Shown: one piece after another, positions 44,970 to 56,382 of the stretch | Layout: each line of letters begins with the position of its first letter | Numbering within the stretch: the stretch's first letter is position 1 | NCBI GenBank assembly: GCA_963678675.1 | Contig: OY783199.1 | Coordinates: 12,638,708-12,702,707, forward strand | From: Xiphydria camelus | Taxonomy: Eukaryota > Arthropoda > Insecta > Hymenoptera > Xiphydriidae | Length of the DNA stretch: 64,000 nucleotides | Reading direction: 5' to 3' | Position numbers and translations under genes: made by a program | Notes under the pieces: generated by a model | What the model saw: only the letters and a program-made list of their open reading frames with translations | Told to the model about the DNA's origin: nothing | The model's database searches: none

Positions 44970-46130
44970 TCATCGAGTAGAAAGGGGCCCATAATGATCC
45001 TCCTCTAAAGGTATCGCGTAGGCGATACCGTCTTTTAGGAGAAGAGGGGAATAAGGCAGTCTATTCCTGAGGGACTTGATAACTTTCCAACAACTTCTAG
45101 GGCTTGACTCGGCTATGGATATATATTTATTGAAATTTTCGTTTCGAAAAGACTGGAGGACGGCGCTAAGGTCGCGTTTTATAGAGTTTAGATGGGGGCG
45201 GAGGGTGGGGTTGCCTGTGCGTTGCAGGTGCCTGCGAATTCTTCTCTTTTTGGCTATGAGAGCTCTAATTTCCAGTGGGAGACGGGTGTCGAGCGCGCGG
45301 AGGGAGATATGGCTGCTTGCTAGGTCCATTTTGGATTTGATTTCATGGGTAAGCGAGTCAACGGCGGAGTGCCATCCAGTTTATTTTTGTCTTAGTCAGG
45401 GTTTCGGAGGCGAGGTTACCTGGGATTTCGAGAAGGACTGGGTTGTGGTCGGAATTTAGTGCTGGGATAGTCCAAGGGTCTTTGGTTAAAGTTAAGTTCT
45501 TGGAAATGAAAATGTCTAGAATATCGGGGTTTTTAGAACCTGGGAAGTGTGTCTAATCCGAAGGTGCGTCGACGGAGAAATTATGCGCACTGAGGAGATT
45601 GAATAAGGTCTTGCCTTTCGAGTTTTTAGCGCGGCAACCTCAAGAGTCATGTTTGGCATTGAAATCCCCTGCCAGGATCGTAGGAGTATTTTGGCCAAGA
45701 AGGGCCGGTATTTCGGATAGGTTGTTAGCGTCCGGGGGGGGGAGTAATAAGCTATGATTTTCAGTGGATTGTTATTGTGGATGACCTCAATGCCGCAAGT
45801 CTCCAGAGAGGGAGTAGGGGTACTAATGGCCTTGTGACGGATGGAGTTTCGTACGATTGTGGCTACTCCCCCATGCTTGGAGTTAGGGCGGTCACGTCTG
45901 TAGACGGAGAAATTGGGGATGAAGATCTCGTGGAGAGGTTGTAGGTGCGTTTCCGTAATACAGGCCACATCAATGGAGGATTCATCGAGGAGCTGCGTTA
46001 AGAGGAGAGTTCTGTACTTATTGGCTGCTATAATACCGTTGGCATTCCAGTTAAGGATGGTGAGGTGATCTTTATTGGAGTTGGACGTTAGGTTGTTAGA
46101 GTGCCCAGGTGAATTTGGTGGCGAAGTCAC
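44970..46130 (-). pseudogene. jockey ORF2, endonuclease domain only
   Basis: Starts at ATG 46130. The APE-type endonuclease motifs are visible: ILNWNANGI (metal-binding N), CITETHL (catalytic E), VYRRDR, GGVATIVRNSI, YYSPP, GDFNAKH and NSDHNPV (SDH motif), followed by the linker region (EIRALIAKKRRIRRHLQRTG, WKVIKSL). It contains a TGA in the HDSxG segment, a further stop, and frameshifts near 45640 and 45350. The reverse transcriptase domain expected next is absent. The domain would nick target DNA to prime reverse transcription. Confidence 0.86.
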
Positions 46131-46232
46131 GAAAAAGCTCTAAAAGAGTCTGGTTTTGGAGCGGGACGGGGGGGGCCGGGGATTGTGGAGCGGGTTGGAG
46201 CGGGGCAGGGGGGAAGAGGGCCCCCCAGCGAC

Positions 46233-47263
46233 CTATGCGAACAAGCGGGTGAGTGGAGGAGAAGGGGGTGCGGATTGGGGCGAGGGGGAGTTGCCACCCG
46301 GGCGGCTGCGCGAGAGCGTAGACGGGGCGGAGGACTGAGGCGTGGGGGGCGATGCACGCGTGGGGGTCGCGGTTACTGGCGGAGCTCTAGGGCAACCACG
46401 GTGGGTGGTAAGGTGCGGGCCGCCGCAATTGGCGCAGGTTGGGGATTTGTTCGACTTGTCTTTAGAACGACAGGTCGAAGTCTCGTGGTATTTTGCGCAG
46501 AAGGCGCAGACCCAGGCGGCACGGCAGTAGTTTGCCGTGTGCCGGAATTTCAAGCAGCGGCGGCACTGCGGGATTAGCTTTGATTTCCTTTTCGGTTCAA
46601 CTTTTACACTGAGACCGGAAAGCGATTTAATATCGAAGATGGCTTTAGAGGAGGGGGATTTGGCGTCGAAGTAGACGCAGACTAGAGGCCATACTTTATC
46701 GCCTTTCCTCATGCGATAAACGGACTTGATTGGCAGGCCCTTAGTTTCAAGTTCGGAGCGGATATCGTCGTCGGAGAGGGACTCCAAAACGCCCCTGAGC
46801 ACCATACACAGGTCTTTGTCCTGGGGGATTTGGTTTGTAGAGTGTATTGAGTTTTGTCCCTATCTAGTTTGGAAGTCAGGAGACGGAAATCGTTTACTGA
46901 ATGGAGGTATACTTTGACCGAGTCAGAAGTATTGACAGCACGGCGAAAGGGGATATCCTTCTCGGCCAGAAATTTTTGAACTTCGGTCCAATTGGATTTC
47001 TGCTTGAAGCAGGTGGGAGGGAGGTGTGAGGTGCTACTATCCTCGGCAACTGGCTCCGAAACAGAGTCCGAGTCAGACTCCGAGGAACTGGCCGCCGGAG
47101 GGCTAGTTCTCCTCCGCTTGTTCGACTTTCGCGTCTGGATTTGCCAGGGGTTACTGCCGGCGATGGCTCGCCGGCCGTCTAATATACCCCGTTTGCGGAC
47201 CTTGCCGAAAGCCCCGGAACAACCCTTGACCCATGATTCCGGGTGGGGGCGTCCGTCCTAGCT
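46233..47263 (-). pseudogene. jockey ORF1, Gag-like zinc-knuckle protein
   Basis: The upstream part (about 47263-46830) reads RGILDGRRAIAGSNPW, an acidic SSSESDSDSVSEPVAEDS segment and TEVQKFLAEKDIPFRRAVNT. After a frameshift near 46830 the main frame continues MVLRGVLESLSDDDI, SGLSVKVEPKRKSKLIPQ (pre-C2HC domain) and three zinc knuckles: CRRCLKFRHTANYC, CAFCAKYHETSTC and CANCGGPHLTTHRGC. A Pro/Ser/Thr-rich tail ends at 46233. This arrangement is typical of jockey-clade ORF1, which binds RNA. The start codon is not identifiable. Confidence 0.85.
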
Positions 47264-47540
47264 ACCTGCGTCCTTCGTGACGCACTCCGGGCCTTTCCGA
47301 CCCTTGAACCGACGGCAAGCTAGCGCATGCCGACTCGGCTGCGATCCACGCGTTACAAACTGTAATAACTATAACGTTAACCGTGCTCGGGGTGTTAATA
47401 GGCTGAACGATAAAAACTTATTATTTGATTAACATATAGGGTAGACTGAGGCGTGTTGATAAATTGAGAATTACCCCTCCCCTCTATTATTTAATCCCAG
47501 TATTACGAAACTTTATCAGTACCTACAATACCCATTTGCC
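47264..47540. other. GC-rich to AT-rich transition upstream of the LINE
   Basis: May include the LINE 5' UTR at 47264-47360. No further features. Confidence 0.3.
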
Positions 47541-47637
47541 AGGGATATCCAAAAAATAAGTTACGTTTATTTTGTATAAATCGAGTTTTTATTTTAAAAG
47601 AAATTAAATTTACAGGAATTGTACTTCAATATATGTA

Positions 47638-47967
47638 TTACTTTTCTATGAAATCCCCAGCGATCTCAATACATTTTGTATACCTGGAAACGAGCCATGA
47701 AATTCCCTCCTTGTAGAAGCTTGCCGCCATCCTTTGTGTCCAGTTCTTGACTGCTTCCTTGACCTCGTCAGAGCTGAAGCGATTTACCGCTAATTGCTCC
47801 TTTAATTTAGTGAATAAATGGTAGTCTGAAGGGGCTAAATCAGGGTTGTAGGGTGGATGGGTCAGAATATCCCATCCAAACTGCTCAAGAAGCTGAGTGG
47901 TGGCACGAGCGACATGAGGCTGAGCGTTGTCGTGGAGCAGTTTGGAAGGGATATCCCATCCACCCAT
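47638..47967 (-). pseudogene. mariner transposase C-terminal half (left arm)
   Basis: Reads KLLHDNAQPHVARATTQLL (second catalytic D), then HPPYNPDLAPSDYHLF (third D), NRFSSDEVKEAV and SRYTKCIEIAGDFIEK, ending at a stop at 47638. The two D residues are correctly spaced for DD34D. The frame is open throughout, so only the N-terminal ~60% is lost. Confidence 0.85.
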
Positions 47968-48189
47968 CCACCCTACAACCCTGATTTAACCCCTTCTGAC
48001 TATCATTTATTCACTAAATTAAAGGAGAAATTAGCGGTAAATCGCTTCAGCTCTGACGACGAGGTCAAGGAAGCAGTCAAGAACTGGATACAAGAAGTGG
48101 CGGCAAGCTTCTACAAGGAGGGAATTTCAAAGCTCGTTTCCAGGTATAGAAAATGTATTAAGATCGCTGGGGATTACATAGAAAAGTAA
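47936..48189 (+). pseudogene. mariner transposase C-terminal third (right arm)
   Basis: Reads EQFGRDIP, HPPYNPDLTPSDYHLF (third D), FSSDDEVKEAVKNWIQE and SRYRKCIKIAGDYIEK, ending at 48189. It differs from the left arm by substitutions (A to T in PDLTP, T to R in SRYRK) and a small local change at DIP. The second catalytic D is not included. Confidence 0.82.
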
Positions 48190-48289
48190 TACATACATAT
48201 ATTGAAGTACAATTCCTGTAAATTTCATTTTTTTTTCAACAAAAACTCGATTTCTACAAAATAAACGGAACTTATTTTCTGGGCATCCG

Positions 48290-50041
48290 TCGTATATGCT
48301 TTACGTATATGCACTCGCTATACAATTTATTGAAGAAAATGATGGCAGGTTTGAACAAAAATAAGAACAATTTTACATAATAGGTTCTAATGTGAAAAAA
48401 GGTATGAGAGAAGTGGAATTTAGAGTAAAAAATGTTGAGATATCGAGTGTATGCATACTTAAATGTGGGATTTCATTTCTATGCAGTGTTTCACGTAAAT
48501 TAATTTTATTTCTTTATGCTTAGTAAACTGAAATTATTATATTTTACCCAAGTAAAAAACATCGGACTTAAGTTACCAGCTGCTGCTGTATATAAAAATA
48601 GTTACGTGGCGCGTAAAAAAATTGAATTATATTTTCTTTTCCCAGATAATCAACGTAGGCAGTCCATAGTTCCATTTAAGTGGATTTATTTACATACACA
48701 TTTACATATGTCTACCTACTCCATCTTCTAAAGACAGGGACGAAGGATAGTTATTCACTGGCTTTGCGCGTCGACGCGGCGTCGATTGACCCCTTATTGC
48801 GCGCTGTCGTAACGACCATCGTCGTCGTGCGTCGCTCCGAGTTTGTTCGGGAGAGTTGACGCATAAAAAATTACGCTCGCCGAAAAATCCGATATCTATC
48901 TACATACATACATATCTGTCCCAGGCGTTCTTCTCGTTCGCGATGCACTCTGTCCCTCGATGTATTTCTTCCTTTCCCCTTTCTGTGCCTTTTACTCCCC
49001 TGCGAAAATTCTCATCAAACGAAAAGGTCATCGCCGCAGCAGGGGGCTACTTTACAGACTTTTGAGCGCACCACCATCTACTAGAAAAGTATCGGACTCT
49101 TCACTCTGCCCTCATATATTGCCGTTATATAAATGTAAACTAAATTGTTAACTGGCTCGAAACCCCCACTTTCACATGCCACGTGTCCATGCGTCTCATT
49201 AAAAGAATGAGTGGTTTAATTTATGCAATTCTCCGTTACTGCTATTTCTCTGTCTGTCTCTCTCCCTCCCCCGTCACCCCCTCACTCTGTCTCTCCCTTC
49301 CCCTCCCTCCACTACCTATCCTGTCTCACCCCCTCCCTCCATCTCTCCTCTTCTTTAGCTTTTCTTATTTTTTTTTCTTTCGATGATTACTAATGAATTC
49401 ATTCGTCATTTTGCATTCTTTTCGTGTTTAGACGTTTTACTTTTAGTGAAAGATGCCGAATGAAAAACAGAAATGAACAAAAAGTGAACCGTCTGATACC
49501 GCCTTTAGCGACTGTCTCGCTAAAAGTCTGGAAGCGAACTGCCTCTCGTACGCCTCAGGGTAGCTAGGTACGGCCGAGGCTAAGCCGCCAGGCGGGGCAC
49601 CACCATAGCCAGCCACAGCCAATTTTTAGACTTCAGCCCGCCAAAATTATAGCCATTTAAAATAAATAACAATTTAGGACAAATTTTCATTGTAAATCAA
49701 AGCAAGGCTTTGACAAATAGTAAAGTAGCTCATAAAAACATCAAAATGATAAACATCATAATAAAGATAAACATGATTTCACAAATCGTTAATATTTTTA
49801 TTCATAAAATAAACGAGAATTAAGAAACAAATTTTTTGAAACATATTTTAACTTTTTAACATTTTATAAAATACTTTGTCTTATTTTAAAAGTCTTTATG
49901 CTTATAAAAATAACTTTGACGTATCCTTTGGTACTATTTTATGAAGTAGGATGTCACACTAAAATATTATTTGCACTATTCCTCCCTGGTATCATCATTT
50001 TTCATAATGTCTTTGAACAATTCAAAGGCTTTTTCAACTTC
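48290..50041. other. Unassigned intergenic DNA with CpG-rich and CT-rich parts
   Basis: 48740-48860 is CpG-rich (GTCGACGCGGCGTCGATTG palindrome near 48770). 49250-49380 is CT-rich, low-complexity. 49500-49630 is GC-rich. None contains a recognisable exon, rRNA or tRNA. Confidence 0.35.
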
Positions 50042-51281
50042 ATACCGCTATACGTGGAATACTAAATCCGTCTTGTAAATTAGAGAATGACGAATTCAAT
50101 AGATGACCGATCGGGGAGACCTGATCCCTGACTCATAAAGCGATCCGTTGGATACCTGGCCTTATTGTTCCAGGTCCGCTCGAGCATTCTTCGAGGTCCG
50201 CCCGATCGTCTTTAGATAATCCGCTCGAGCGTCGCTCGAGCATCGTTCGATATCCGCTCGAGCGGTCGATCCGCATTCGGAGCTACACCGATCTACACCG
50301 ATCTAAACCGATCGACGCCGATCTAGACCGATCGACACCGTTCTAGACCGATCTATACCGATCTACACCGATCAATTTTTACTTAATTCAATTGGACCAT
50401 CGATTTTGAGACAGAGCGTGAGATTTCGTGAATTAATTGTATAGACCGTCAGATAGTGACAGTTTCTGGTGCCCCATTTTCGCATACATGCCTCGAAGAG
50501 GGTTGAAAGGTACTTCGATGCTGAGTTGAATAAAGCGAAATTTACGAATGGACCCTAGGGATAACATATAAAGAATTCGATTTTTCTTAACAGAAATAAA
50601 AGGGTGCCTGTTGCCCATTTTCGCACGCATGCCTTGTTCACTAAATGATTAATTAATAGAACTTGGCTTCGGAAAACCAAAGGCATGAGTGTTGCAGGTG
50701 GCTAAAGGGTTGAAATAAGGGCGTAATCTTGTTTTAAAAAATCGAGATGTCGTGTGATTTTCCCACGCATGCCTATTGGAAGTATGGAAACGTACCTACA
50801 TCGTCAATAACCCGAAAAAAATATTGGCATTAGTGTCGCGAATGGATAAGTACATTTTGGAGTCGTAAATGTTAACAGATTTTTTTTTCGATTTTTCAGT
50901 TATTTTCGCATGAACAAAATTAATTACAATAAAAACTTATGAATGTAGGAGTCCGTAAAAAAAAAAATGGCAGGAGTGTAGAGCGTGACCTTCATATTTT
51001 AACAACATAGGAAAGTTGCAGGAAAAGTGTATGCTAATTGCCGTCATTTTCGCACGCATGCCTTTTGGCATATATTTAGAAAAAGTGATTTTAAGTATAT
51101 ATAACAAAAGACTTGAGTGTCGGACGTGGCCTTCATATTTTAACAACATAGGAAAGTTACAGGAAAATTGTATGCTAATTGCCGTCATTTTCGCACGCAT
51201 GCCTTTTGACATATACTTAGAAGAAGTGATTTTAAGTGTATATAACAAAAGACTTGAGTGTTGCAGGTGGCCATCATATTA
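50042..51281 (+). repeat. Left arm of the large element, with six ~141-bp periodic motifs
   Basis: ATTTTCGCACGCATGCC or a close variant begins at 50476, 50617, 50757, 50902 (3' part altered), 51046 and 51187: intervals 141, 140, 145, 144 and 141 bp. A second block about 70 bp downstream (GAGTGTTGCAGGTGGC-like) recurs in most units. The last two units are similar throughout and the outer ones are strongly diverged except at the motif. Confidence 0.85.
50284..50372. repeat. 10-bp tandem repeat (ACACCGATCT-like), nine units
   Basis: Nine consecutive 10-bp units of the form A-N-ACCGATCT. The mirrored array is at about 58076-58158. Just outside, CCGCTCGAGC-type palindromes recur five times (50195-50270). 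Confidence 0.9.
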
Positions 51282-51408
51282 ATTATACATATTGAAAATT
51301 GAAAATTTTGCGAGCGCGCGCGCTCAGCGTTGCAGCCGATTTCAAATCAGAGTATAGGAAAGAGCGCAGGTATACTCGTAGGTAAGAGACCGAATTCATG
51401 TACACAAT

Positions 51409-52150
51409 AGGTTCGTTCCAACTAACATGAGCACTGGTTCTGAACTCGGCGGAGTGTGCGCAGTCTGACTTAGCCGTTCCAACAAACACAGAACTGGTTC
51501 TGGAACGATTCCAAAGAGCGTTCCAACTAAACTGCGAACTGTAACAGAACGGTTCTAGAACGGTAATTCCAGTCCCTAGTTCTGAGTTGGGACGATTTTC
51601 TAGCCCACGCGTAGTAAGGCGCGAGACGCGTTCTATATGAATCGGTGAGTCCAAGAACAGTACAAATGCATAAAGATAGTTTCGAGAAAAAATGAAAAAA
51701 CATAATAACTTCACAATGAGTTAATGGCCATGATATAAAAGTTGTGATAACTTTTTAGATAAATGATAATTGAAAATAAAAATCCGAAAAAATCACTCCC
51801 CTCCAAGTTATAGAAGGAAAAAATGTATGCACTTGTACTCTTTTTGGGCTCATCTTTCTTTTTCTGCTTTTTTGAATGTTTGTGCATGATAAGCTCTTGA
51901 AAACTGTAATGTTTTTTACGTTTCAACAATTAGTTGAACTCACACATTCGCTTAGGATAACCCGTGATTTTCCGCAAAATGTATACAAAAGGTAGACAAG
52001 CCTCCCTGTGCTGTGTGCGATTCTGTGTTCCAACACATCCCATGAATTCAGTTCTAGAACGCATCTGACTGGCGTATGCGCATTAAATAATTCCCTACTA
52101 GTTCCAGGACGGTTCTAGAACTGTCCTAAAATGCTTGTTAGAACGAACCT
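51409..52150. mobile_element. Quasi-repetitive element with GTTCTAGAACGG-like words
   Basis: The ends are TAGGTTCGTTCCAACTAAC and, in reverse, TAGGTTCGTTCTAACAAGC. TA precedes and follows the GGTTCGTTC core. Inside, imperfect palindromic words such as GGTTCTAGAACGG, ACTGGTTCTGGAACG and CCGTTCCAAC recur on both strands. The 143-codon frame at 51283-51714 is an artefact of this repetition. Confidence 0.65.
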
Positions 52151-52436
52151 AATAGCTCGGGGTCCCAAACCTTCCTTGGAAGGTAATTTCCGGACAATTC
52201 GTAACCAGCCATCTCCCGTAGTGACCGCGCCGGACGAAATTTTATTAATCAACAGGCCCCCGACACAGGTAGCGACTTGTCATTCAAAGTGTGCGTAGCG
52301 GAAAGCGGCCGGCTGACTGAACGTGCATAGGTACCTTAACTTTATGTGTGCGGCCGGTCGGCCAGGACTGGCAATGGTGACAATTTCTAGAATTTTTCTG
52401 TCAGCACTTTCATCGATATATTCTGTATAATTAACC

Positions 52437-53317
52437 ACAAAAACAGATTCTCTGTAAAAAAAGGCGGCATGTTCATTCAGTGCCAACAAAAATTGATACG
52501 TAAAATACTCTCCAAAAAAGATTTGAAATCAATTAAGATCGCCATGTTCAAGATTTATGTATTAAAAGTAAAAGGCATCATTTGAAAGGAAAATTATTGT
52601 AAATCAAGTTACTAAAAAATTCGACTAAAAAAATTTATAAAAAAATTTTAATAAAAAAGAACTTGCCGCGTTTAAGTTTTCATATTTTGTCCACTATGCC
52701 GAATAATTGGCAGTGCTTGGACGGTGCTAGAGTGATTCATAAATTACACTGCCGAAGTCAAATTCAGAGAATTTCAGAAGGCCCCCGCCTAATCGGTTTC
52801 CCGTGCGACATTCGGTATACTGGTGGTATCATATTATAAGTGTATGAATTTATTTAAAATCATAAGTGCATAAACATCGAGTATAATTCTGTGTGAATTT
52901 TTTATTTTGAAGAAAAAAACGCGGCAAGTTCTTTTTTATTAAAATTTTTTTATAAATTTTTTTAGTCGAATTTTTTAGTAACTTGATTTACAATAATTTT
53001 CCTTTCAAATGATGACTTTTACTTTTAATACATAAATCTTGAACATGGCGATCTTAATTGATTTCAAATCTTTTTTGGAGAGTATTTTACGTATCAATTT
53101 TTGTTGGCACTGAATGAACATGCCGCCTTTTTTTACAGAGAATCTGTTTTTGTGGGGGGATTTCACTACTTTTTGGAATTTATTCATGAGGAAGATACGT
53201 ACATGTAGAAGAATAGCTGTTTATTACCACAAAATTGAAGTCTCACATTTTATACCGATACGAGCCAATTAATTATAACCACGTTACTTTTGATTTATTC
53301 TCGTGATATTTTGAAAG
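52437..53317 (-). repeat. Dispersed foldback family F, copy 2
   Basis: Reverse-orientation relative of 18799-19438, with the same arms (GGCATGTTCATTCAGTGCC) and the same outer flank (GTTATAATTAATTGGCTCG). Its loop is longer because of an inserted half of a CCGAATGTC-type MITE (about 52690-52850). Confidence 0.75.
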
Positions 53318-53640
53318 GTACTTATAGACTAGAGAGCCCTTATATTTTTAACTTTGCCTTAGTATTTTGGAGAAATAAAACATATACCGCTTTCGAATTT
53401 ACAGGTTAAGTATTACTGCAGAACGAGTAGGTTAGAAGATTTTCATAAAGACTCACGATTTTCTGACATATCATCTCGTACAGGTGCAACCGAAGAGGAT
53501 CTAACTCGTGTCCTGTCCGTAAAAAGATGACTCGATGGACATCGGAGAATGTCAGTCTTATCAGCGAGCGCCTTCATCCATAGTACCCATAGTACTTTCA
53601 TTGCAATATGGGATTTTCGTTCCAACTATTCCTGCTTTAA

Positions 53641-53849
53641 GGAGGTTCGACTATCAGACGAAAACCAACTTACAGCCCTAATTTTTTTATATGATATACA
53701 CGAATACTTTACACAACTAATACGAAAATTTGAGCAATATAGACCGTCTATAGTTTCTTCGTTATTTTATTCTAAAGTTGACCACTTTTAACATATCGCC
53801 TTATGGCAGACGATTGTACTAAGGTAGATTATCACTGACTTTAACACAC
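53641..53849. repeat. Dispersed repeat beginning TTAA-GGAGGTTCGACTATCAG, copy 2
   Basis: Same orientation as 25191-25396 and about 95% identical by eye, again starting after TTAA (53637-53640). The similarity stops after GACTTTAACACRCATT. Confidence 0.7.
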
Positions 53850-53985
53850 ATTTGGTCCATGAGAAATCCTCACTGGGTAGAAGAAGTCGAAGGCGATGGA
53901 GTGGAGGCGATGAACTAAAAATAAAATAAAATTTAGTATATAAATCGAAACTTGTAGTAGGAAGGCAGAGGGCAAGCACCGATGA

Positions 53986-55460
53986 GAAAAAAAATAGAAA
54001 TAAAGTATTATAGTTACCCCGATATTGTAGTTACTCCGATGATTTGTTCTTCTCCCACGATTTAGATTCTCCAATATGTAGAAATATACCGTCTTCCCAT
54101 ACTGACAGTATACATTCATTTTACCTCTAATATGCCGGAATTAAAAATCTCTAGAACTCTGCGGTACAATGCCACGGTAGGAATATCAAATTCTACCGAC
54201 ATGACATGCTTCGACAAGGTCTGTATCAACTTTAGCATTATATTGGGGGCACTGCACTAATCCTGTGGCACATTTTTCTATCTGAGAATCGTTCTGAAAA
54301 AAATAGAAATAAAGTATTATAGTTACCCCGATATTGTAGTTACTCCGATGATTTGTTCTTCTCCCACGACTTAGATTCTCCAATATGTAGAAATATACCG
54401 TCTTCCCATACTGACAGTATACATGCATTTTACCTTTAATATGCCGGAATTAAAAATCTCTAGAACTCTGCGGTACAATGCCACGGTAGGAATATCAAAT
54501 TCTACCGACATGACATGCTTCGACAAGGTCTGTATCAACTTTAGCATTATATTGGGGGCACTGCACTAATCCTGTGGCACATTTTTCTATCTGAGAATCG
54601 TTCTGAAAAAAATAGAAATAAAGTATTATAGTTACCCCGATATTGTAGTTACTCCGATGATTTGTTCTTCTCCCACGACTTAGATTCTCCAATATGTAGA
54701 AATATACCGTCTTCCCATACTGACAGTATACATGCATTTTACCTTTAATATGCCGGAATTAAAAATCTCTATAACTCTGCGGTACAATGCCACGGTAGGA
54801 ATATCAAATTCTACCGACATGACATGCTTCGACAAGGTCTGTATCAACTTTAGCATTATATTGGGGGCACTGCACTAATCCTGTGGCACATTTTTCTATC
54901 TGGGAAAGCCGTGGTAGAAAAGTAGGAGATACGATAGAATTGGATTACAATAATGAAGTAATTATTTTATTATCTTTTCTTTATCGATATATTTTCCCTT
55001 TCGTATTATTAAAAGTTCCAATTATATATTATCGGAACGCTGTACAGCTGTACTACCATAATAATATGCTTTCCCAGATAGAAAAATGTGCCACAGGATT
55101 AGTGCAGTGCCCTTAATATACCGCTAAAGTTGATACAGACCTTGTCGAAGCATGTCATGTCGGTAGAACCTGATATTCATACCGTGGCATTGTACCGCAG
55201 AGTTCTAGAGATTTTTAATTCCGGCATATTGGAGGTAAAATGCATGTATACTGTCAGTACGGGAAGACGGTATATTATCGGAACGCTGTACAGCTGTACT
55301 ACCATAATAATATGCTTTCCTAGATAGAAAAATGTGCCACAGGATTAGTGCAGTGCCCTTAATATACCGCTAAAGTTGATACAGACCTTGTCGAAGCATG
55401 TCATGTCGGTAGAACCTGATATTCACACCGTGGCATTGTACCGCAATTCTAGAGAATTCT
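53986..55460. repeat. Array of ~309-bp direct units and ~246-bp inverted units with exon-like cores
   Basis: Three direct units (period 309 bp, 53986-54903) are followed, after about 165 bp, by one complete and one partial unit in reverse orientation (period 246 bp). Each unit contains the same 157-bp block, at 54125-54281, 54434-54590 and 54743-54899 (minus), 55078-55234 (plus) and from 55324 (plus, partial). On its own strand each block is preceded by AG and followed by GTAAAATGC, like an exon. Sequence upstream of the AG differs between contexts while the block stays the same. No frame is open across the whole block; the 3' two-thirds is open in one frame (for example TLSKHVMSVE, ALYRRVLEIFNSGIL) in copies of both orientations. 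Confidence 0.7.
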
Positions 55461-56382
55461 TTTCTACCTAGGTTGATTTTTGACTGCGAAGAAAAATCAA
55501 ATTTCCACCAATCCGTCCCGTTCTCGAATGGCGCTGAAAACAAAAAATAGAATAACCACAAAGATATTTGTTCTGTATAAGGGATGAAAATGAGGTTAAG
55601 ACAGTCAGTTAGGAAGTTACTTATCTGATGCCACTTCTTCCGAGATATAGATGTCTCCTTCCCTGTTCTTCATGCACCAGCAACCAAAGAAAAATGACAC
55701 TGCTTCCGTGCACTGTTTTGATTATTAAAAAAAAATCTAAACGATTTGATAATAGCTAGCTGTCAGAGCGTCTGTCACATTCACCACTGTTGAGATTCAC
55801 TACTCCGATTACACTGAATTTGTACTTTTTATTAACAAGCGCGTCCGAGGATCGAAAAAATGCGAGGGATATCGTTTCGCGAATGGAAATATTTTTAAAT
55901 TTTGAAAAACAACTAAACATTCAAGGAATATAGTCTCTCACACACTCTCACATACATTTTTGATGGCGTATGCGTGTGGCCGCATCTGTGTACACATTTC
56001 CGACCATGGCCGAATACCGCCGAAGACAGGCGGAATTTTTGTGACATTTTTACATATATATATCGCCCGAGAAATCGGATTCTCGACTTTAATGGGGCGA
56101 GGGGCGTGGCTTCGCGTTGCTAAGGAAAAATCTCTGTTAATATGTAACTTACAACATTTACTCTGGTCTCTATCGATAGAGAATAGTCGATTTATATGGC
56201 GTAACTAAGCATAGTTTTGGTTATAACCGTATATTTATTGAGAAAATTCGATGTTAAAATTGAGGGGTGAAGGGGGCAGACATTTTTCCTGTAAAGATAC
56301 ACGGGTGCTCGCGGCGACAGCGCTGGCGGCGTCGTTCTGACGACTTGAATGAACATGCCGCGAGACACTACCGTGTCTCTTG
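55461..56382. other. Unassigned DNA inside the large element
   Basis: Includes a reverse-oriented relative (55935-56030, TTTTGATGGCGTATGCGTGT) of the units at 17790-18365. No gene recognised. Confidence 0.35.

Larger units (their letters stand above)
44965..47263 (-). mobile_element. jockey-like non-LTR retrotransposon, 3'-truncated
   Basis: ORF1 (zinc-knuckle Gag-like) and the endonuclease half of ORF2 lie in order on the minus strand, GC-rich compared with the surroundings. The sequence stops after about 380 codons of ORF2 with no reverse transcriptase. This is unlike the usual 5' truncation of LINEs and implies a later deletion or rearrangement of the 3' part. Confidence 0.85.
47541..48289. 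mobile_element. Foldback made of two mariner 3' halves
   Basis: Both outer ends read inward from AAATAAGTTACGTTTATTTT-like sequence. The left arm encodes on the minus strand, and the right arm on the plus strand, the same mariner C-terminus. The junction is at about 47935-47940, where GAGCAG is common to both copies. The HTH part of the transposase is missing from both. Confidence 0.88.

Noticed and set aside
46127..46577. Pro/Arg-rich and Gly/Arg-rich frames
   Set aside because: Shadow frames of the GC-rich Pro-rich tail of the LINE ORF1.
49500..49630. rRNA fragment, because of the GC-rich sequence
   Set aside because: No conserved rRNA stretch could be recognised.
51283..51714. 143-codon minus-strand frame, the longest unassigned one in its region
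   Set aside because: It crosses the quasi-repetitive GTTCTAGAACGG block and the end of the large element's left arm, with no domain and no family resemblance.
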